Of a DNA stretch of 44,960 nucleotides, positions 8,338 to 17,303 are shown in pieces (the first letter of the stretch is position 1; each line of letters starts with the position of its first letter). Source of the DNA: an uncultured Verrucomicrobiota bacterium (GTDB lineage Bacteria > Verrucomicrobiota > Verrucomicrobiia > Limisphaerales > UBA9464); assembly GCA_903922605.1 (NCBI GenBank), contig CAIXUG010000046.1:1-44960 (forward strand). The letters run 5' to 3'. Below the pieces are notes generated by a model, which saw only the letters and a list, made by a program, of their open reading frames with translations, made no database searches and had not been told where the DNA came from. The translations under genes and the position numbers were made by a program.

Positions 8338-10200
8338 ATGTGGGGAAAATCCCAGTGGGACGAATTTTGTGAGCGCGCCATCACCGCGCTGTTGCTGGTC
8401 ATGGTTGCGGTCACCGTGCTGTTTTTTGGCGGCACGATGAACCCCGAACTGCGGGGTTTTGCCCTGCTGGCCCTGCCGCTCTGGCTGGTGCGCCTCTGGC
8501 TCGGCCGGTCCAACCGCGTGCTGCTGCACCCGGCGATCTGGCCGGCGCTGGCCTTTCTGCTCTATGCCATCTGGCGGGCCTTCCACGTGGAGGTGACCTA
8601 CCCGGCGCGCATGGAGCTGTTCGAGCTTTCGGTGACCGCCCTGGTGGTTGTGCTGGCCATGCACAACCTGCAACGCCAGGAAATCACCCCCTGGGTGGTG
8701 CATACGCTGGCCACCGTGGGCGGCCTCGTGGCGGCCTATGCCATCGTGCAGCTGCTCCGGCAGTCGGAGCATATCCTGTGGCTCAGCCAACCCGCCAGCT
8801 ACGCGCATCGGGCGGGGGGCACGTTCATCAACCCGAACCATCTGGCGGCCTTCCTGGTGACCGTTTTCCCGCTGTCGGCGGCGCAGGTGTTCCTCGGCCG
8901 GGAAAAGCCGATCGTCAAGGTGCTCCACGGCTATGCCGCGCTGATGATGCTCGGCGGCATCGCCGTGACCATGTCGCGGGGCGGCTGGGCGGCGGCGGTG
9001 CTGGCGCTGCTGCTGCTGCTGGGCTGGCTCTTCTGGAAGCGCCGGGAACTGCGCCTCCCGCTGGCCGGTCTGGCCGTGGTGCTGCTCCTGGGCGGGGTGG
9101 TCTTTGTTCTCAGCGTCGAGAAGGCCCGCGCCCGCATCGAAAACATCGGGGCCACGGACAATGCCGACGCCGGCTCCTCCCGCCAATGGCTCTGGGAGAC
9201 CGCCACGCGGATGTGGCACGACCACCTCTGGCTGGGGGTCGGTCCGGGCGAGTTCGCCTCCCGCTTCCCCGCCTACCGCAACCAGTTCATCCAGCTCAAT
9301 CCCGGCTGGGTGCATAATGAGTATCTGAACCTGCTGGTGGATTACGGGCTCGTCGGTGGCCTGCTGTTTGCCGCCGCCGCCGGCCTGCTGATCTGGTGGG
9401 CGGTGCGGACCAGCAAATATGTCGAGCGCGGCTCGGACCTCGGCTGGAAGTCGAGCAACCGCTCGGCCCATTTCACCGGCCAGGTCGTGGGCCTCTCGGC
9501 GCTGGCGTTTCACTCCCTGGTGGAGTTCAACCTGCATGTCCCCGCCATCGCCCTCACGGCGGCGGTCCTAGTGGGCCTGCTCGCGGCCAATGTGCGCCAT
9601 GCCACCGAACGCTTCTGGCTCGGCTCGGGGCTTTGGAGCCGCCTGTTCATCAGCCTGGCCGGGGTGGCCGCGCTCGTGTGGCTCGTGCCCACCACCTGCC
9701 GCGCCACCGCCGAAAGCTACCACCTGAACCGCGCCGCCGGGGCGAGGAGCATCACCACAGGGCTGATGCAGGACCTGGAGGCGGCCTCGAAATGCGAGCC
9801 GGACAACCCGCGCACGGCCTACGAGCTTGGCGACAACCTCCGCCGGCTGAGCGCCCAGGGCCGCTCGGACTGGGAAAAGGAGGGCAAAACCGCCGTCCAA
9901 TGGCTCGAATACAGCGCCAAGCTGGACCCGTTCAACGCCCGCACCCTGATCAGCCTGGGCCGCACCCGCCACTGGCTCAACGACACAAACGGGGCCGCCG
10001 CCGACTTCGACCTCGCCCTGAAACTCGGCCCCAATGACGTGACCGTGAACAACTACGTCGCCTGGAACTACCTTACTCGGGGCCGTACCAACGAGGCGGA
10101 GGCGCTGCTGAAGCAGTCGCGGGAGTGGAACAGCTGGGACAACTGGATGGCACTGCATTATCTTGTGGAAATTGAAGCGGCCAAAAAAGCGGCCCACTGA
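8338..10200 (+). CDS. O-antigen ligase-family membrane protein with C-terminal TPR region
   Basis: The 620-residue protein has about ten to twelve hydrophobic segments between residues 10 and 460. It carries the Wzy/WaaL-type periplasmic loop with GVGPGEF..RFP.YR and the downstream HNEYLNLLVDYGLVGG motif near residue 320-345 (PF04932). Residues about 480-615 are soluble and helical with tetratricopeptide-like spacing (LGDNLRRL..., LISLGRTRHWLNDTNGAAADFDLALKL, VAWNYLTRGRTNEAEALLKQ). Proteins of this layout join or polymerise glycans at the periplasmic face of the inner membrane. Here there are no glycosyltransferase neighbours to say which polymer. The gene stands alone between the basic-tail gene and trigger factor. 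No strong ribosome-binding site was seen before the ATG. Confidence 0.87.
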   Translation: MWGKSQWDEFCERAITALLLVMVAVTVLFFGGTMNPELRGFALLALPLWLVRLWLGRSNRVLLHPAIWPALAFLLYAIWRAFHVEVTYPARMELFELSVTALVVVLAMHNLQRQEITPWVVHTLATVGGLVAAYAIVQLLRQSEHILWLSQPASYAHRAGGTFINPNHLAAFLVTVFPLSAAQVFLGREKPIVKVLHGYAALMMLGGIAVTMSRGGWAAAVLALLLLLGWLFWKRRELRLPLAGLAVVLLLGGVVFVLSVEKARARIENIGATDNADAGSSRQWLWETATRMWHDHLWLGVGPGEFASRFPAYRNQFIQLNPGWVHNEYLNLLVDYGLVGGLLFAAAAGLLIWWAVRTSKYVERGSDLGWKSSNRSAHFTGQVVGLSALAFHSLVEFNLHVPAIALTAAVLVGLLAANVRHATERFWLGSGLWSRLFISLAGVAALVWLVPTTCRATAESYHLNRAAGARSITTGLMQDLEAASKCEPDNPRTAYELGDNLRRLSAQGRSDWEKEGKTAVQWLEYSAKLDPFNARTLISLGRTRHWLNDTNGAAADFDLALKLGPNDVTVNNYVAWNYLTRGRTNEAEALLKQSREWNSWDNWMALHYLVEIEAAKKAAH

Positions 10201-10308
10201 GCCGTTTGCGGTGGTTTACGCCCAAGAACCGGCCTGAAACTGGCCTTTTCGGTGGTTCACCACCGGGACCGGGAGGCGGACTGGCCAAAGGTATCCCTAA
10301 CGCGACGC

Positions 10309-10338
10309 TTGACCCGTCTCCCATCGACTACCTAGTTT
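10309..10338 (+). promoter_or_regulatory. Possible sigma-70-type promoter for trigger factor
   Basis: TTGACC at 10309-10314 and TAGTTT at 10333-10338 are separated by 18 bases and lie about 70 bases upstream of the trigger-factor start. The -35 match is good and the -10 match is moderate. The assignment rests on sequence pattern only. Confidence 0.35.
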
Positions 10339-10409
10339 GCCCGCTCTTTGCCGGCCCGCCCTATGGCGGCGCGTCGGCGCGTCCGAACGTCAGTTGAAAG
10401 GAAATCATT

Positions 10410-11732
10410 GTGAACGTGTCCGTTGAACCGCTGGGTCCGTGCAAGAAGCTCCTCCGTGTCGAGGTGCCCGTCGAGAAGGTGAACGCCACCTTTGACGAGC
10501 TGACCGCCCTGTTCCAGAAACAGGCGCAGCTCCCGGGCTTCCGCCCCGGCAAGGCGCCCAAGCACATCGTCGTGAAGTCCTACGAGGGCCGCATCAACGA
10601 GGAGACGCGCAAGAAGCTCTTCGAGGATTCCTATCGCCAGGCCGCTGCCGATCAGAAGCTGCGGGTCATCGTCACCATCGACGTCGAGGAGCAGTCCTTC
10701 GGCCGTGGCGTGCCCTTCGGCTACACCGTCACTCTCGAGCACGCGCCCGAGTTTGAGGTGCCCAGCTACAAGGGCCTCGCCGCCAAGCGCGAGACCACCC
10801 TGGCGACCGACGCCGACGTGGACCGCGCCCTCGGCATACTGCGCGAGCAGCAGGTGAAGTATAACGACGTGAACCGTGCCGCGCAGACCGGCGACGCCGT
10901 GGTGCTGAACTACAAGGGCACGTCCGAGGGCAAGCCGCTCACGGATTTCAACCCCACCGCCAAGGGCCTGACCGAGAAGCAGAACACCTGGATGATGATT
11001 GCCGAGGGCTCCTTCATCCCCGGCTTCACCGAGCAGCTCGTCGGCGCCAGCGCCGGCGACAAGCGCACGGTCACGCTCACCTTCCCGGCGGATTTCGTCG
11101 TCAGCGAGGTCGCGGGCAAGCCCGGCAGCTTCGAGGTCGAAATCGTGGGCGTGAAAGAGAAGATCCTGCCCGAGGTGAACGACGACTTTGCCAAGGGCTT
11201 CGGCGCTCCCAACACCGAGGCGCTGCTCCAGGGCATCCGCCGCGACCTGCAGAACGAGCTCGATTTCCGCCAAAAGCGCGCCGTGCGCGACCAGCTGCTC
11301 AAGCAGCTGCTGGAGCAGGTCAGCTTCGAGCTGCCCGAGAGCGTCGTCGTCAGCGAGACCAAGAACCTCGTTTACAACATCGTCAACGAGAACCAGCAGC
11401 GCGGCGTCGCCAAGGAGGTCATCGAGGCCCGGAAGGACGAGATCTTTGCGAGCGCCCAGACCAGCGCCAAGGACCGCGTGAAGGCCGCCTTCATCCTCAA
11501 CCGCATCGCCGAGGCCGAGAAGATCGGCGTGAGCCAGCAGGATGTCTCCCAACGCGTCGTCGCGCTCGCCCAGCAGAACAACCAGACCCCCGAGAAGATG
11601 GTCAAGGTCCTGCAGGAGCGGAACGCCTTCCCCGAAATCCAGCAGGACATCCTGACCGGCAAGGTGCTCGACTTCATCGAGCTGAACGCCGCGATCCAGG
11701 ACGTGGCGCCTGCGGCTGCGCCGGCCGCCTGA
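10410..11732 (+). CDS. tig: Trigger factor, ribosome-associated chaperone and peptidyl-prolyl isomerase
   Basis: The 440-residue length fits the family. The N-terminal ribosome-docking signature GFRPGKAP (around residue 45) is intact. A FKBP-type isomerase domain follows (about 155-245, with VVLNYKGT...F.PGF.EQLVGA and GD.RTVTLTFP). The long helical chaperone domain runs to near the C-terminus (LL..I..DL....R....A.R.QL...LL). The GTG start at 10410 is supported by an AAAGGA Shine-Dalgarno sequence seven bases upstream. In many bacteria tig precedes clpP-clpX, but here it is followed by a terminator and then a repeat, so it is a single-gene unit. It folds nascent cytoplasmic and exported proteins at the ribosome exit. 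Confidence 0.97.
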   Translation: MNVSVEPLGPCKKLLRVEVPVEKVNATFDELTALFQKQAQLPGFRPGKAPKHIVVKSYEGRINEETRKKLFEDSYRQAAADQKLRVIVTIDVEEQSFGRGVPFGYTVTLEHAPEFEVPSYKGLAAKRETTLATDADVDRALGILREQQVKYNDVNRAAQTGDAVVLNYKGTSEGKPLTDFNPTAKGLTEKQNTWMMIAEGSFIPGFTEQLVGASAGDKRTVTLTFPADFVVSEVAGKPGSFEVEIVGVKEKILPEVNDDFAKGFGAPNTEALLQGIRRDLQNELDFRQKRAVRDQLLKQLLEQVSFELPESVVVSETKNLVYNIVNENQQRGVAKEVIEARKDEIFASAQTSAKDRVKAAFILNRIAEAEKIGVSQQDVSQRVVALAQQNNQTPEKMVKVLQERNAFPEIQQDILTGKVLDFIELNAAIQDVAPAAAPAA

Positions 11733-11769
11733 ACCGGTTAACCGCTTAACCGCTCACCGGTTTTCAAGC

Positions 11770-11801
11770 AAAGCCCCGGATGTCCGCATCCGGGGCTTTT
11801 T
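11770..11801 (+). terminator. Rho-independent terminator of tig
   Basis: A 13-bp stem (11770-11782 with 11787-11799), loop TCCG and a T run begin 37 bases after the tig stop codon. The stem reads AAAGCCCCGGATG on the left arm. Confidence 0.94.
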
Positions 11802-11807
11802 CGTGAG

Positions 11808-11896
11808 AAACCGCTGATCTGCACTCATCTGCACTGATAAAGCAATGGCGGCTGGAAACGTATTTATCAGCGTAGATGAGTGCAGATCAGCGGTTT
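11808..11896. repeat. Long imperfect inverted repeat of the ATCTGC(A/G)CTCATCTGC type
   Basis: Arms of 34 bases (11808-11841 and 11863-11896) match at 32 positions in inverted orientation around a 21-base centre. Each arm contains a degenerate short motif built on CTGATCTGC and CATCTGC. It sits between the tig terminator and the convergent gene at 11914. Its size and position fit a dispersed intergenic palindromic element (REP/MITE-like) and not a terminator. Confidence 0.85.
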
Positions 11897-11913
11897 AAAA
11901 ATTTCCTCTCCCG

Positions 11914-14100
11914 TCAGAACTCGATGCTCAGCGTGCGCGGGGAGGCCTCGTTGGGGAATCGCACACGCAACAGGCCTTCCTTGTCCTCGAACGCAAGGGT
12001 GGTGAGCGGTTGGCCATCCAGGGTCACGGAGCGGGGTGCCCGTTTGGCGGAGAACAGCAGGATAGCTTGCGTGTTGCCGACGCCTTCGACGGTCCAGGAG
12101 CGAGTGTCGCCCTTTCCTGCGGCGGGTAGCGCCTTGCAGCCGGCGGCGAGGAGGCGTGGCGTGGATGTTTTTACGGCGTCGATATCCAGCAGGAAGACAC
12201 GCGTTCCGGGATTGAGCGGCACGGAGCGCTGCACCTTCAGTTCGGGATCGAAGAGATTCACGAACCGGCCGGAGATGCTCTTGGTCGTTGAAAGATCCGT
12301 TTCATCGAGACCCGCTCCGATCCAATAGGGTCCGCGTTTGAGGGCGAGATAGTTGCGCTCCTGCCAGTCCAGGCCGGCGCGTTGGGCGGCGACCTTCAGG
12401 GCGGCGACCAGCCGGCCGTCTCCTTCCTTGGTGAGGGCAAAGCGGACGGGATTTTCGCACAGCCATAGCACCGCACCCTGGCCGACTTTGACGACGGAGG
12501 TTCCATCCTGATTGAAGCTGCTGTCCGCCACGCCTAGCCGCTCGAAGAGGTCCTGCCGGGGAATGCGCCCGGTCTTGCCATCATTGTTCCACCATTCGCG
12601 GACGTGGTTGTAGGGGTCCTTGTCGTCGTCGAGCATCACCAGCACACCGCCCTGCTTCACCCATTGCGCGAGCGCCTCGTGGACGTTCGCGGTGAGCGGT
12701 TTCTGACCCTGATAGGTGAGCAGCAGCACGCGCTGGTCCGCGAGGAAGTTGCGCAGGCCGACATTCTCCAACTGAACCGGAGTCACCGGCAGGCCGCGTT
12801 TCAACAGCGGCAGCAACTGGCCGTAAAGCTGGGCCATGTTCGGATCGCTGGGCGTGGGCTGCTCGCGCTGGAACATCATCGAGTCGCTGATGAGCACGCC
12901 GATGCCGCGCGTGCCGGCGTCCCACTGGACCGTGGCCTGCTTCATGTTGCCGAGGGCATTCATGACCACCTGGAGTTCGGTGCCGTACTCCGGCGGGATG
13001 CCCTTGCGCTGCTCCTTGGGGGCGTCCTGCGGATACGTGCCACCAAACACCCGCTCGGGCCACGGCGACACCTCGTAGCGCCACACTTCCGGCTGCAGCA
13101 GCGAGGCGGTGAGCGTGGATTCCCAGTTGTTCCGGTAGTCCGTCCAGTCGTGGCGCGGGTTGTCCTCCACCGGATCATTCAGATACCAGACCGTGCGGCC
13201 GGTGGAGCGCACGAGGTTCTGCATCGCGCCGTACTCGAGGAAGGCCGTTTCAAAGGTGCGCTCCTTGCGATTGCCCTGAAAATGATTGGGCGTGCGGGAA
13301 GTGCCGGTCCACACCTGCGCGATATAGCCGTCGCACCCGTCGATGGTGGCGAGGCTTGATTGCGGGCTCACGATGCACCAGTGGGCGTAATTGATCAGGC
13401 TGTGCGTCGGCACGTAACACTTCACCTGACGTCCGGTTTTCTGGTTGTACTCCTGCACGTGCCGGAACACCTGTTGCAGCGCCCGGCGGTAGAGAAAATA
13501 CTTCAGCTTGGAGGCCTTCCATTGACCATCCACCGACTCATGCGGTGCCTGCCAGGGCTCGTGGTAATAGCTCTGCCACTCCCGCTTGAATCCCTCGGAA
13601 TAACCGGCCCGGGCCCAAAACTCGGGCTCTTCGAGATGCACCGCCTCCACCCCGGCATCCAGTCCCCGCTGCACGCCCACGCTCAGGTATTCGCCGTAAT
13701 TCTCGGCCGGGCACATGTAGTACACGTCACCGCCGTGGCTGATCTTCTTGCCGTAGCGGTCGGTCTGCGCGTTGTCCACGTGGTTCGTCCCGTCGAAACG
13801 GCCGTAGAGGTAGTCCTGATACTGCCCCCACGAAACCCCGGTCATCAGGTGCACGCGATAACCACGGTCGCGCCAGCTTTTGACGCGGTCAGGCAGGCTG
13901 CTGTCGATGCCGTAAACCATGGCCACATCCGAGCGCAGGTTGCCCAGCGGGCTCCAGGCCTTCGAGGTCTGGAAGCTGGTCCGCTCCAGAACCTGAGCGG
14001 GATCGGTGGGAAAAGCCGGCGCATTCGTTGCAGCCTCCACCGAACTGGCGGAAACGAGCGCGGCCAACACCGGCAGCAAGGTCTTCGAGTTCAAAAACAT
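11914..14100 (-). CDS. Secreted TIM-barrel-like protein, putative glycosidase of unknown family
   Basis: The 728-residue protein starts with a clear signal peptide (cleavage near SVEA-AT, residue 24). The first 350 residues read like a glycosidase-type barrel: alternating hydrophobic strands and an acidic pair in AVHLEEPEFWARAGYS near residue 150, where a catalytic acid/nucleophile could sit. Further conserved blocks are CYVPTHSLINYAHW and GYIAQVWTGTSR. Around residues 450-530 there is a glutamine-amidotransferase-like segment (LLLTYQGQKPL..NVHEALAQWVKQGGVLVMLDDD) of the kind found in the trimerisation domain of GH42 enzymes. The C-terminus is beta-rich. I do not recognise a named family. The nearby ROK protein, symporter and beta-propeller support a role with carbohydrates. 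It is probably periplasmic or surface-exposed. Confidence 0.7.
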   Translation of the reverse strand: MFLNSKTLLPVLAALVSASSVEAATNAPAFPTDPAQVLERTSFQTSKAWSPLGNLRSDVAMVYGIDSSLPDRVKSWRDRGYRVHLMTGVSWGQYQDYLYGRFDGTNHVDNAQTDRYGKKISHGGDVYYMCPAENYGEYLSVGVQRGLDAGVEAVHLEEPEFWARAGYSEGFKREWQSYYHEPWQAPHESVDGQWKASKLKYFLYRRALQQVFRHVQEYNQKTGRQVKCYVPTHSLINYAHWCIVSPQSSLATIDGCDGYIAQVWTGTSRTPNHFQGNRKERTFETAFLEYGAMQNLVRSTGRTVWYLNDPVEDNPRHDWTDYRNNWESTLTASLLQPEVWRYEVSPWPERVFGGTYPQDAPKEQRKGIPPEYGTELQVVMNALGNMKQATVQWDAGTRGIGVLISDSMMFQREQPTPSDPNMAQLYGQLLPLLKRGLPVTPVQLENVGLRNFLADQRVLLLTYQGQKPLTANVHEALAQWVKQGGVLVMLDDDKDPYNHVREWWNNDGKTGRIPRQDLFERLGVADSSFNQDGTSVVKVGQGAVLWLCENPVRFALTKEGDGRLVAALKVAAQRAGLDWQERNYLALKRGPYWIGAGLDETDLSTTKSISGRFVNLFDPELKVQRSVPLNPGTRVFLLDIDAVKTSTPRLLAAGCKALPAAGKGDTRSWTVEGVGNTQAILLFSAKRAPRSVTLDGQPLTTLAFEDKEGLLRVRFPNEASPRTLSIEF

Positions 14101-14169
14101 CAGCGCTCTATCGACGAGGCCGATCCGGCCAGCATTCAGCGGCAGAGGGCGGGGTCAGCCGATGAGTGG

Positions 14170-14243
14170 AACAACCAAGAAACGAAGGAACTAAGAAGGG
14201 CAGGACCCGTCTCTGTACTTGGTTCCTTCGTTCCTTGGTTGTT
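14170..14243. repeat. Inverted repeat, family of AACAACCAAG(A/G)AACGAAGGAAC
   Basis: Arms of 26 bases (14170-14195 and 14218-14243) match at 24 positions around a 22-base centre, in the gap between two divergent genes. A single further arm of the same family, with 24 of 26 matches to the left arm, lies at 32016-32041. The family is therefore dispersed in this genome. Confidence 0.85.
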
Positions 14244-14308
14244 AACACCTCCCCTTCGGACCGCTTCTCTGCTGGCCGCTCGCCCTCGCTTCCGCCTAGC
14301 CTCACGGC

Positions 14309-15559
14309 ATGATACGCCGTTGCTGGTTCCTGCCGCTGCTGTTCGCCGCCTGCCGCGTCGTCGCGCTCGACTGGCCGGAGTTTCGCGGACCCGATGGCAA
14401 CGGCCACAGTGCCGCCACCCAAGTGCCGTTGCACTGGAGCGCCACGGAAAATGTCGCGTGGAAAACAGCCATCCCGGGCAGCGGCTGGTCCTCACCGGTG
14501 CTCGTGGGTGAAAACCTCTACCTCACCACGGCCGTACCCATCGAAAACTCGGGCGACCTGTCGTTGCGGACCCTTTGCCTTAAGGCGGCGGATGGGAAAA
14601 TCCTCTGGGCCACCGAGGTGTTCCGCGAGGAAAAGGGCAAGGCCCCCAGTATCCACCAGAAGAACGGCCACGCCAGCCCCACGCCGCTCGTGCTTGATGG
14701 CCGCGTGTACGTGCATTTCGGCCACATGGGCACGGCCTGCCTGGATACGGCGGGCAATGTCCTCTGGCGGCAGGACACGCTGAAATACATCCCCATCCAC
14801 GGCAGCGGCGGCTCCCCCATCGCGGTGGGCGATATGCTCTATTTCAGCTGTGACGGCGGCAGTGATCCCTTCGTGGTGGCACTCGACCGCGCCACCGGGG
14901 CCGTGCGCTGGAAGCAGCCGCGCGTCACCACCGCCAAGAAGACCTTCTCCTTCAGTACGGCCCAGCTGATCGAGGTGGAGGGCCAGAAGCAGATCATCAG
15001 CCCCGGCAGCGGCGCGGTGGTGGCCTATTCGCCCAAGGACGGCTCCGAACTCTGGCGCGTGCGCTACGGCGAGGGCTATTCCGTGATTCCGCGCCCGGTA
15101 TACGGCCATGGGCTGCTCTTCCTTGGCACCGGCTACGACCGGCCGCTTGTGTATGCCATCCGCCCCGGCAAACCCAGCGAGACCGGCGACCTGACCGACA
15201 CCCACGTTGCCTGGACCCTCACCAAGGGCGCGCCGAACACGCCTTCACTGCTGCTGGAGGGCGACGAGCTGTATTTCGTGTCCGACGCCGGCATCGCCAC
15301 CTGCGTGGACGTGGAGACCGGCAAGGTCCATTGGAGCGAACGCCTCGGTGGTGACTTCTCGGCTTCGCCGGTACTGGCGGAGGGCCGCCTGTATTTCCAG
15401 AACGAGTCCGGCGTGGGCTTCGTGGTGAAGCCCGGCAAACAGTTCGAGCTGCTGGCCAAGAACGACCTGGGCGAACGCTCCCTCGCCAGCTACGCCGTGA
15501 CCGACGGTGCCCTGTTCATCCGCACCGCTGAACATCTCTACCGCATCGGTGCGAAGTAA
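14309..15559 (+). CDS. Secreted PQQ-like beta-propeller protein
   Basis: This 416-residue protein has a signal peptide (cleavage near VVA-LD, residue 20). It begins with DWPEFRGPDGNG, the usual entry motif of PVC-phylum PQQ-like propellers. Blade motifs such as ADGKILWATEV, DTAGNVLWRQD, DRATGAVRWKQP, KDGSELWRVRYG and VETGKVHWSERL recur about every 40-60 residues. The propeller is the whole protein; there is no heme or dehydrogenase domain, so catalysis with PQQ is not implied. It may be a binding or scaffold protein in the periplasm. It runs convergently with the ROK gene and divergently from the secreted barrel protein. Confidence 0.88.
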   Translation: MIRRCWFLPLLFAACRVVALDWPEFRGPDGNGHSAATQVPLHWSATENVAWKTAIPGSGWSSPVLVGENLYLTTAVPIENSGDLSLRTLCLKAADGKILWATEVFREEKGKAPSIHQKNGHASPTPLVLDGRVYVHFGHMGTACLDTAGNVLWRQDTLKYIPIHGSGGSPIAVGDMLYFSCDGGSDPFVVALDRATGAVRWKQPRVTTAKKTFSFSTAQLIEVEGQKQIISPGSGAVVAYSPKDGSELWRVRYGEGYSVIPRPVYGHGLLFLGTGYDRPLVYAIRPGKPSETGDLTDTHVAWTLTKGAPNTPSLLLEGDELYFVSDAGIATCVDVETGKVHWSERLGGDFSASPVLAEGRLYFQNESGVGFVVKPGKQFELLAKNDLGERSLASYAVTDGALFIRTAEHLYRIGAK

Positions 15560-15635
15560 GCCGGCAGTTAGCCAATGGAAACGGTCTCGTCGCCCAGCGA
15601 CCACGTCGGCAACGCGACTGCGTCCGGGATCACTT

Positions 15636-17045
15636 TTACGGAAGCGCGCTCAACACCGGCAAACTAGCCGCCGCGACTGCCTGTCCATGGCGCTTGTCAT
15701 GTTCATCAGGCGTGTGGAAGCGGACGCGCTCGAACAGCGCGGGGAATTCCGCCTTCAGCACGCGGCGGGCGGCGTCGAGGATGACGTCGCCGCCCACGCC
15801 GGTGGTCACACGCCCCAGCACCAGCACATGCTCAAAGGCGTAGAAATCCGCGTCGTGCGCCAGTCCGTAGCCGAGGTAGGTGCCGATGGTGTCGTAGATG
15901 CGTGCGGCCCGCACGTCGCCGTTCTCCTTGATCAGCGACTGCACGAGCTTGAGCTTCTCGGGCAGCGGCAGCTTCGGGTCGCACTCGATGCCGGCGGGCC
16001 CGATCAGGCGGCCGACGGCCTGCTGGGAGAAGTATTGGGAGCCGACGCCGAAGTCGCCGCTCCACTCGTCGCGCGGCGCGGCGGGATTGTAATCGGCGGG
16101 GTTGAAGGCCAGCTCGTTCAGCCAGGAGGTGATGTTCCCGTCGGCGGTGACGAAGCCCGCCGCCGTGCTTGTGCCCATTGCGATGCCGAGCACCGAATCC
16201 ACCCCGAGTGACATCGAGGCCGCGAGCGCGGTCACCTCGCCATCGTTGACCACGTCGAACGGAATGCCCTTCCACTCACGGCGCAGCTCGAGGAAGAGAT
16301 CCTTCACGCGCGAGTTGAACAGGTCGGGCGGTACGCCCCGGAAGAGTGAGGCGACCTTGACGCGGTTGTTCACGTACACGCCGGCGGCGCTGCCACCGAT
16401 GGCGTCCACGCGGGGCAGGTGCGCGGCGGCCTTGCGGAGCGAATCCATCACGCCGTCGAAGTGATACTGCGGATCGGGCTGGAAATAGGGGTCCCAGACG
16501 GTTTCCTCGCTGAAGACGCAGCGGCCATCCATCACGGCAGCCACCTTGCGGTCGCTGCCACCCAGGTCGAAGCCGATGCGGCAACCTTCCCAATGCCGGC
16601 CCAGTGGTGCGGTCACCGAGCGCGGTACAGGCAGGTCGGCGAGGGTCGGGGCGTGGACGACCTCGATGGCGCGGTCGTAGATGCGCTGGCCAATGATCTC
16701 GGAATCAAACCGGCCGGTCGCCGTGTCGGTGTAGTGGCGGCGAAGCGCGTCGGCAAGTTCCACGGGACCGGCCACATGGATGCGCCAGCCGCCGTAAGCC
16801 CAGAGCAGGAATTTCACGAGCCGTTCGACGAAGAACGGGTTGGCCTCCGCGGCGTCCGGATGGGTGGCGGCGAGCACGCTCATGGCATGGTGGAAGACCG
16901 AGCCGTCGGCCTGTTCCAGCGCCAGGGTGACGGGCACGGTGGCCTCCGCCGCGAACGCGCGCGTGGCGAGCGAGGCGGGACGGAACTGCGGATCGAGCAC
17001 CGGCACGCAGCGCGGCGCGATGAGGAAGCGGTCGAGCGAACTCAT
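15636..17045 (-). CDS. ROK-family protein with long N-terminal extension
   Basis: Of 469 residues, the part from about 155 onward has the ROK fold: the phosphate-1 motif IGFDLGGSDRKVAAV, the VNDGEVTALAAS segment where ROK kinases carry their catalytic Asp, and the phosphate-2 region VLGIAMGTSTAAGFV. About 150 residues before it (with YGGWRIHVAGPVELADALRRHYTDT) are not part of a standard ROK kinase, which is usually about 300 residues. The zinc motif HxCxxCxC of typical ROK proteins is not visible. It may be a sugar kinase or a non-canonical member. A symporter gene lies divergently next to it, which fits sugar uptake followed by phosphorylation, although the symporter frame is broken. Confidence 0.8.
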   Translation of the reverse strand: MSSLDRFLIAPRCVPVLDPQFRPASLATRAFAAEATVPVTLALEQADGSVFHHAMSVLAATHPDAAEANPFFVERLVKFLLWAYGGWRIHVAGPVELADALRRHYTDTATGRFDSEIIGQRIYDRAIEVVHAPTLADLPVPRSVTAPLGRHWEGCRIGFDLGGSDRKVAAVMDGRCVFSEETVWDPYFQPDPQYHFDGVMDSLRKAAAHLPRVDAIGGSAAGVYVNNRVKVASLFRGVPPDLFNSRVKDLFLELRREWKGIPFDVVNDGEVTALAASMSLGVDSVLGIAMGTSTAAGFVTADGNITSWLNELAFNPADYNPAAPRDEWSGDFGVGSQYFSQQAVGRLIGPAGIECDPKLPLPEKLKLVQSLIKENGDVRAARIYDTIGTYLGYGLAHDADFYAFEHVLVLGRVTTGVGGDVILDAARRVLKAEFPALFERVRFHTPDEHDKRHGQAVAAASLPVLSALP

Positions 17046-17093
17046 GAGCGGGCAGAGGCTGGCGGAGGCGGTGCACGGGTGGCAAGTCCCTCA

Positions 17094-17143
17094 GAGCCGG
17101 TCTGAAAATTCGGCAGCACCCTTCCCAATTCTCAGACCAGCTC
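17094..17143. repeat. Inverted repeat upstream of the ROK gene
   Basis: Arms of 20 bases (17094-17113 and 17124-17143) match at about 17 positions around a 10-base centre, each built on GAGC(C/T)GGTCTGA and AATT. The element lies 49 bases upstream of the ROK start, in the gap toward the divergent symporter. It could be an operator or an intergenic palindromic element. A smaller dyad CTAAGG/CCTTAG is at 17239-17256. Confidence 0.65.
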
Positions 17144-17303
17144 TCAGACGTGCGATGGCCCGCCTCTTGCGGAGCAGAGGGCATATTCCATGAAGAGAAT
17201 GGCCGCCGGCCCGCCGCTCCGGTTACATCTAGGCAACGCTAAGGTAGATTCCTTAGGAACGAGTATGCTGCAATTTGCACCAACACGTCTCCCCAAGCAC
17301 TGA

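Noticed and set aside
8263-9537. 424-residue minus-strand open frame inside the O-antigen ligase gene
   Set aside because: It is rich in Gln, His, Arg and Gly and lacks any motif, as expected for the antisense frame of a GC-rich gene; the plus-strand gene has clear family motifs and membrane segments.
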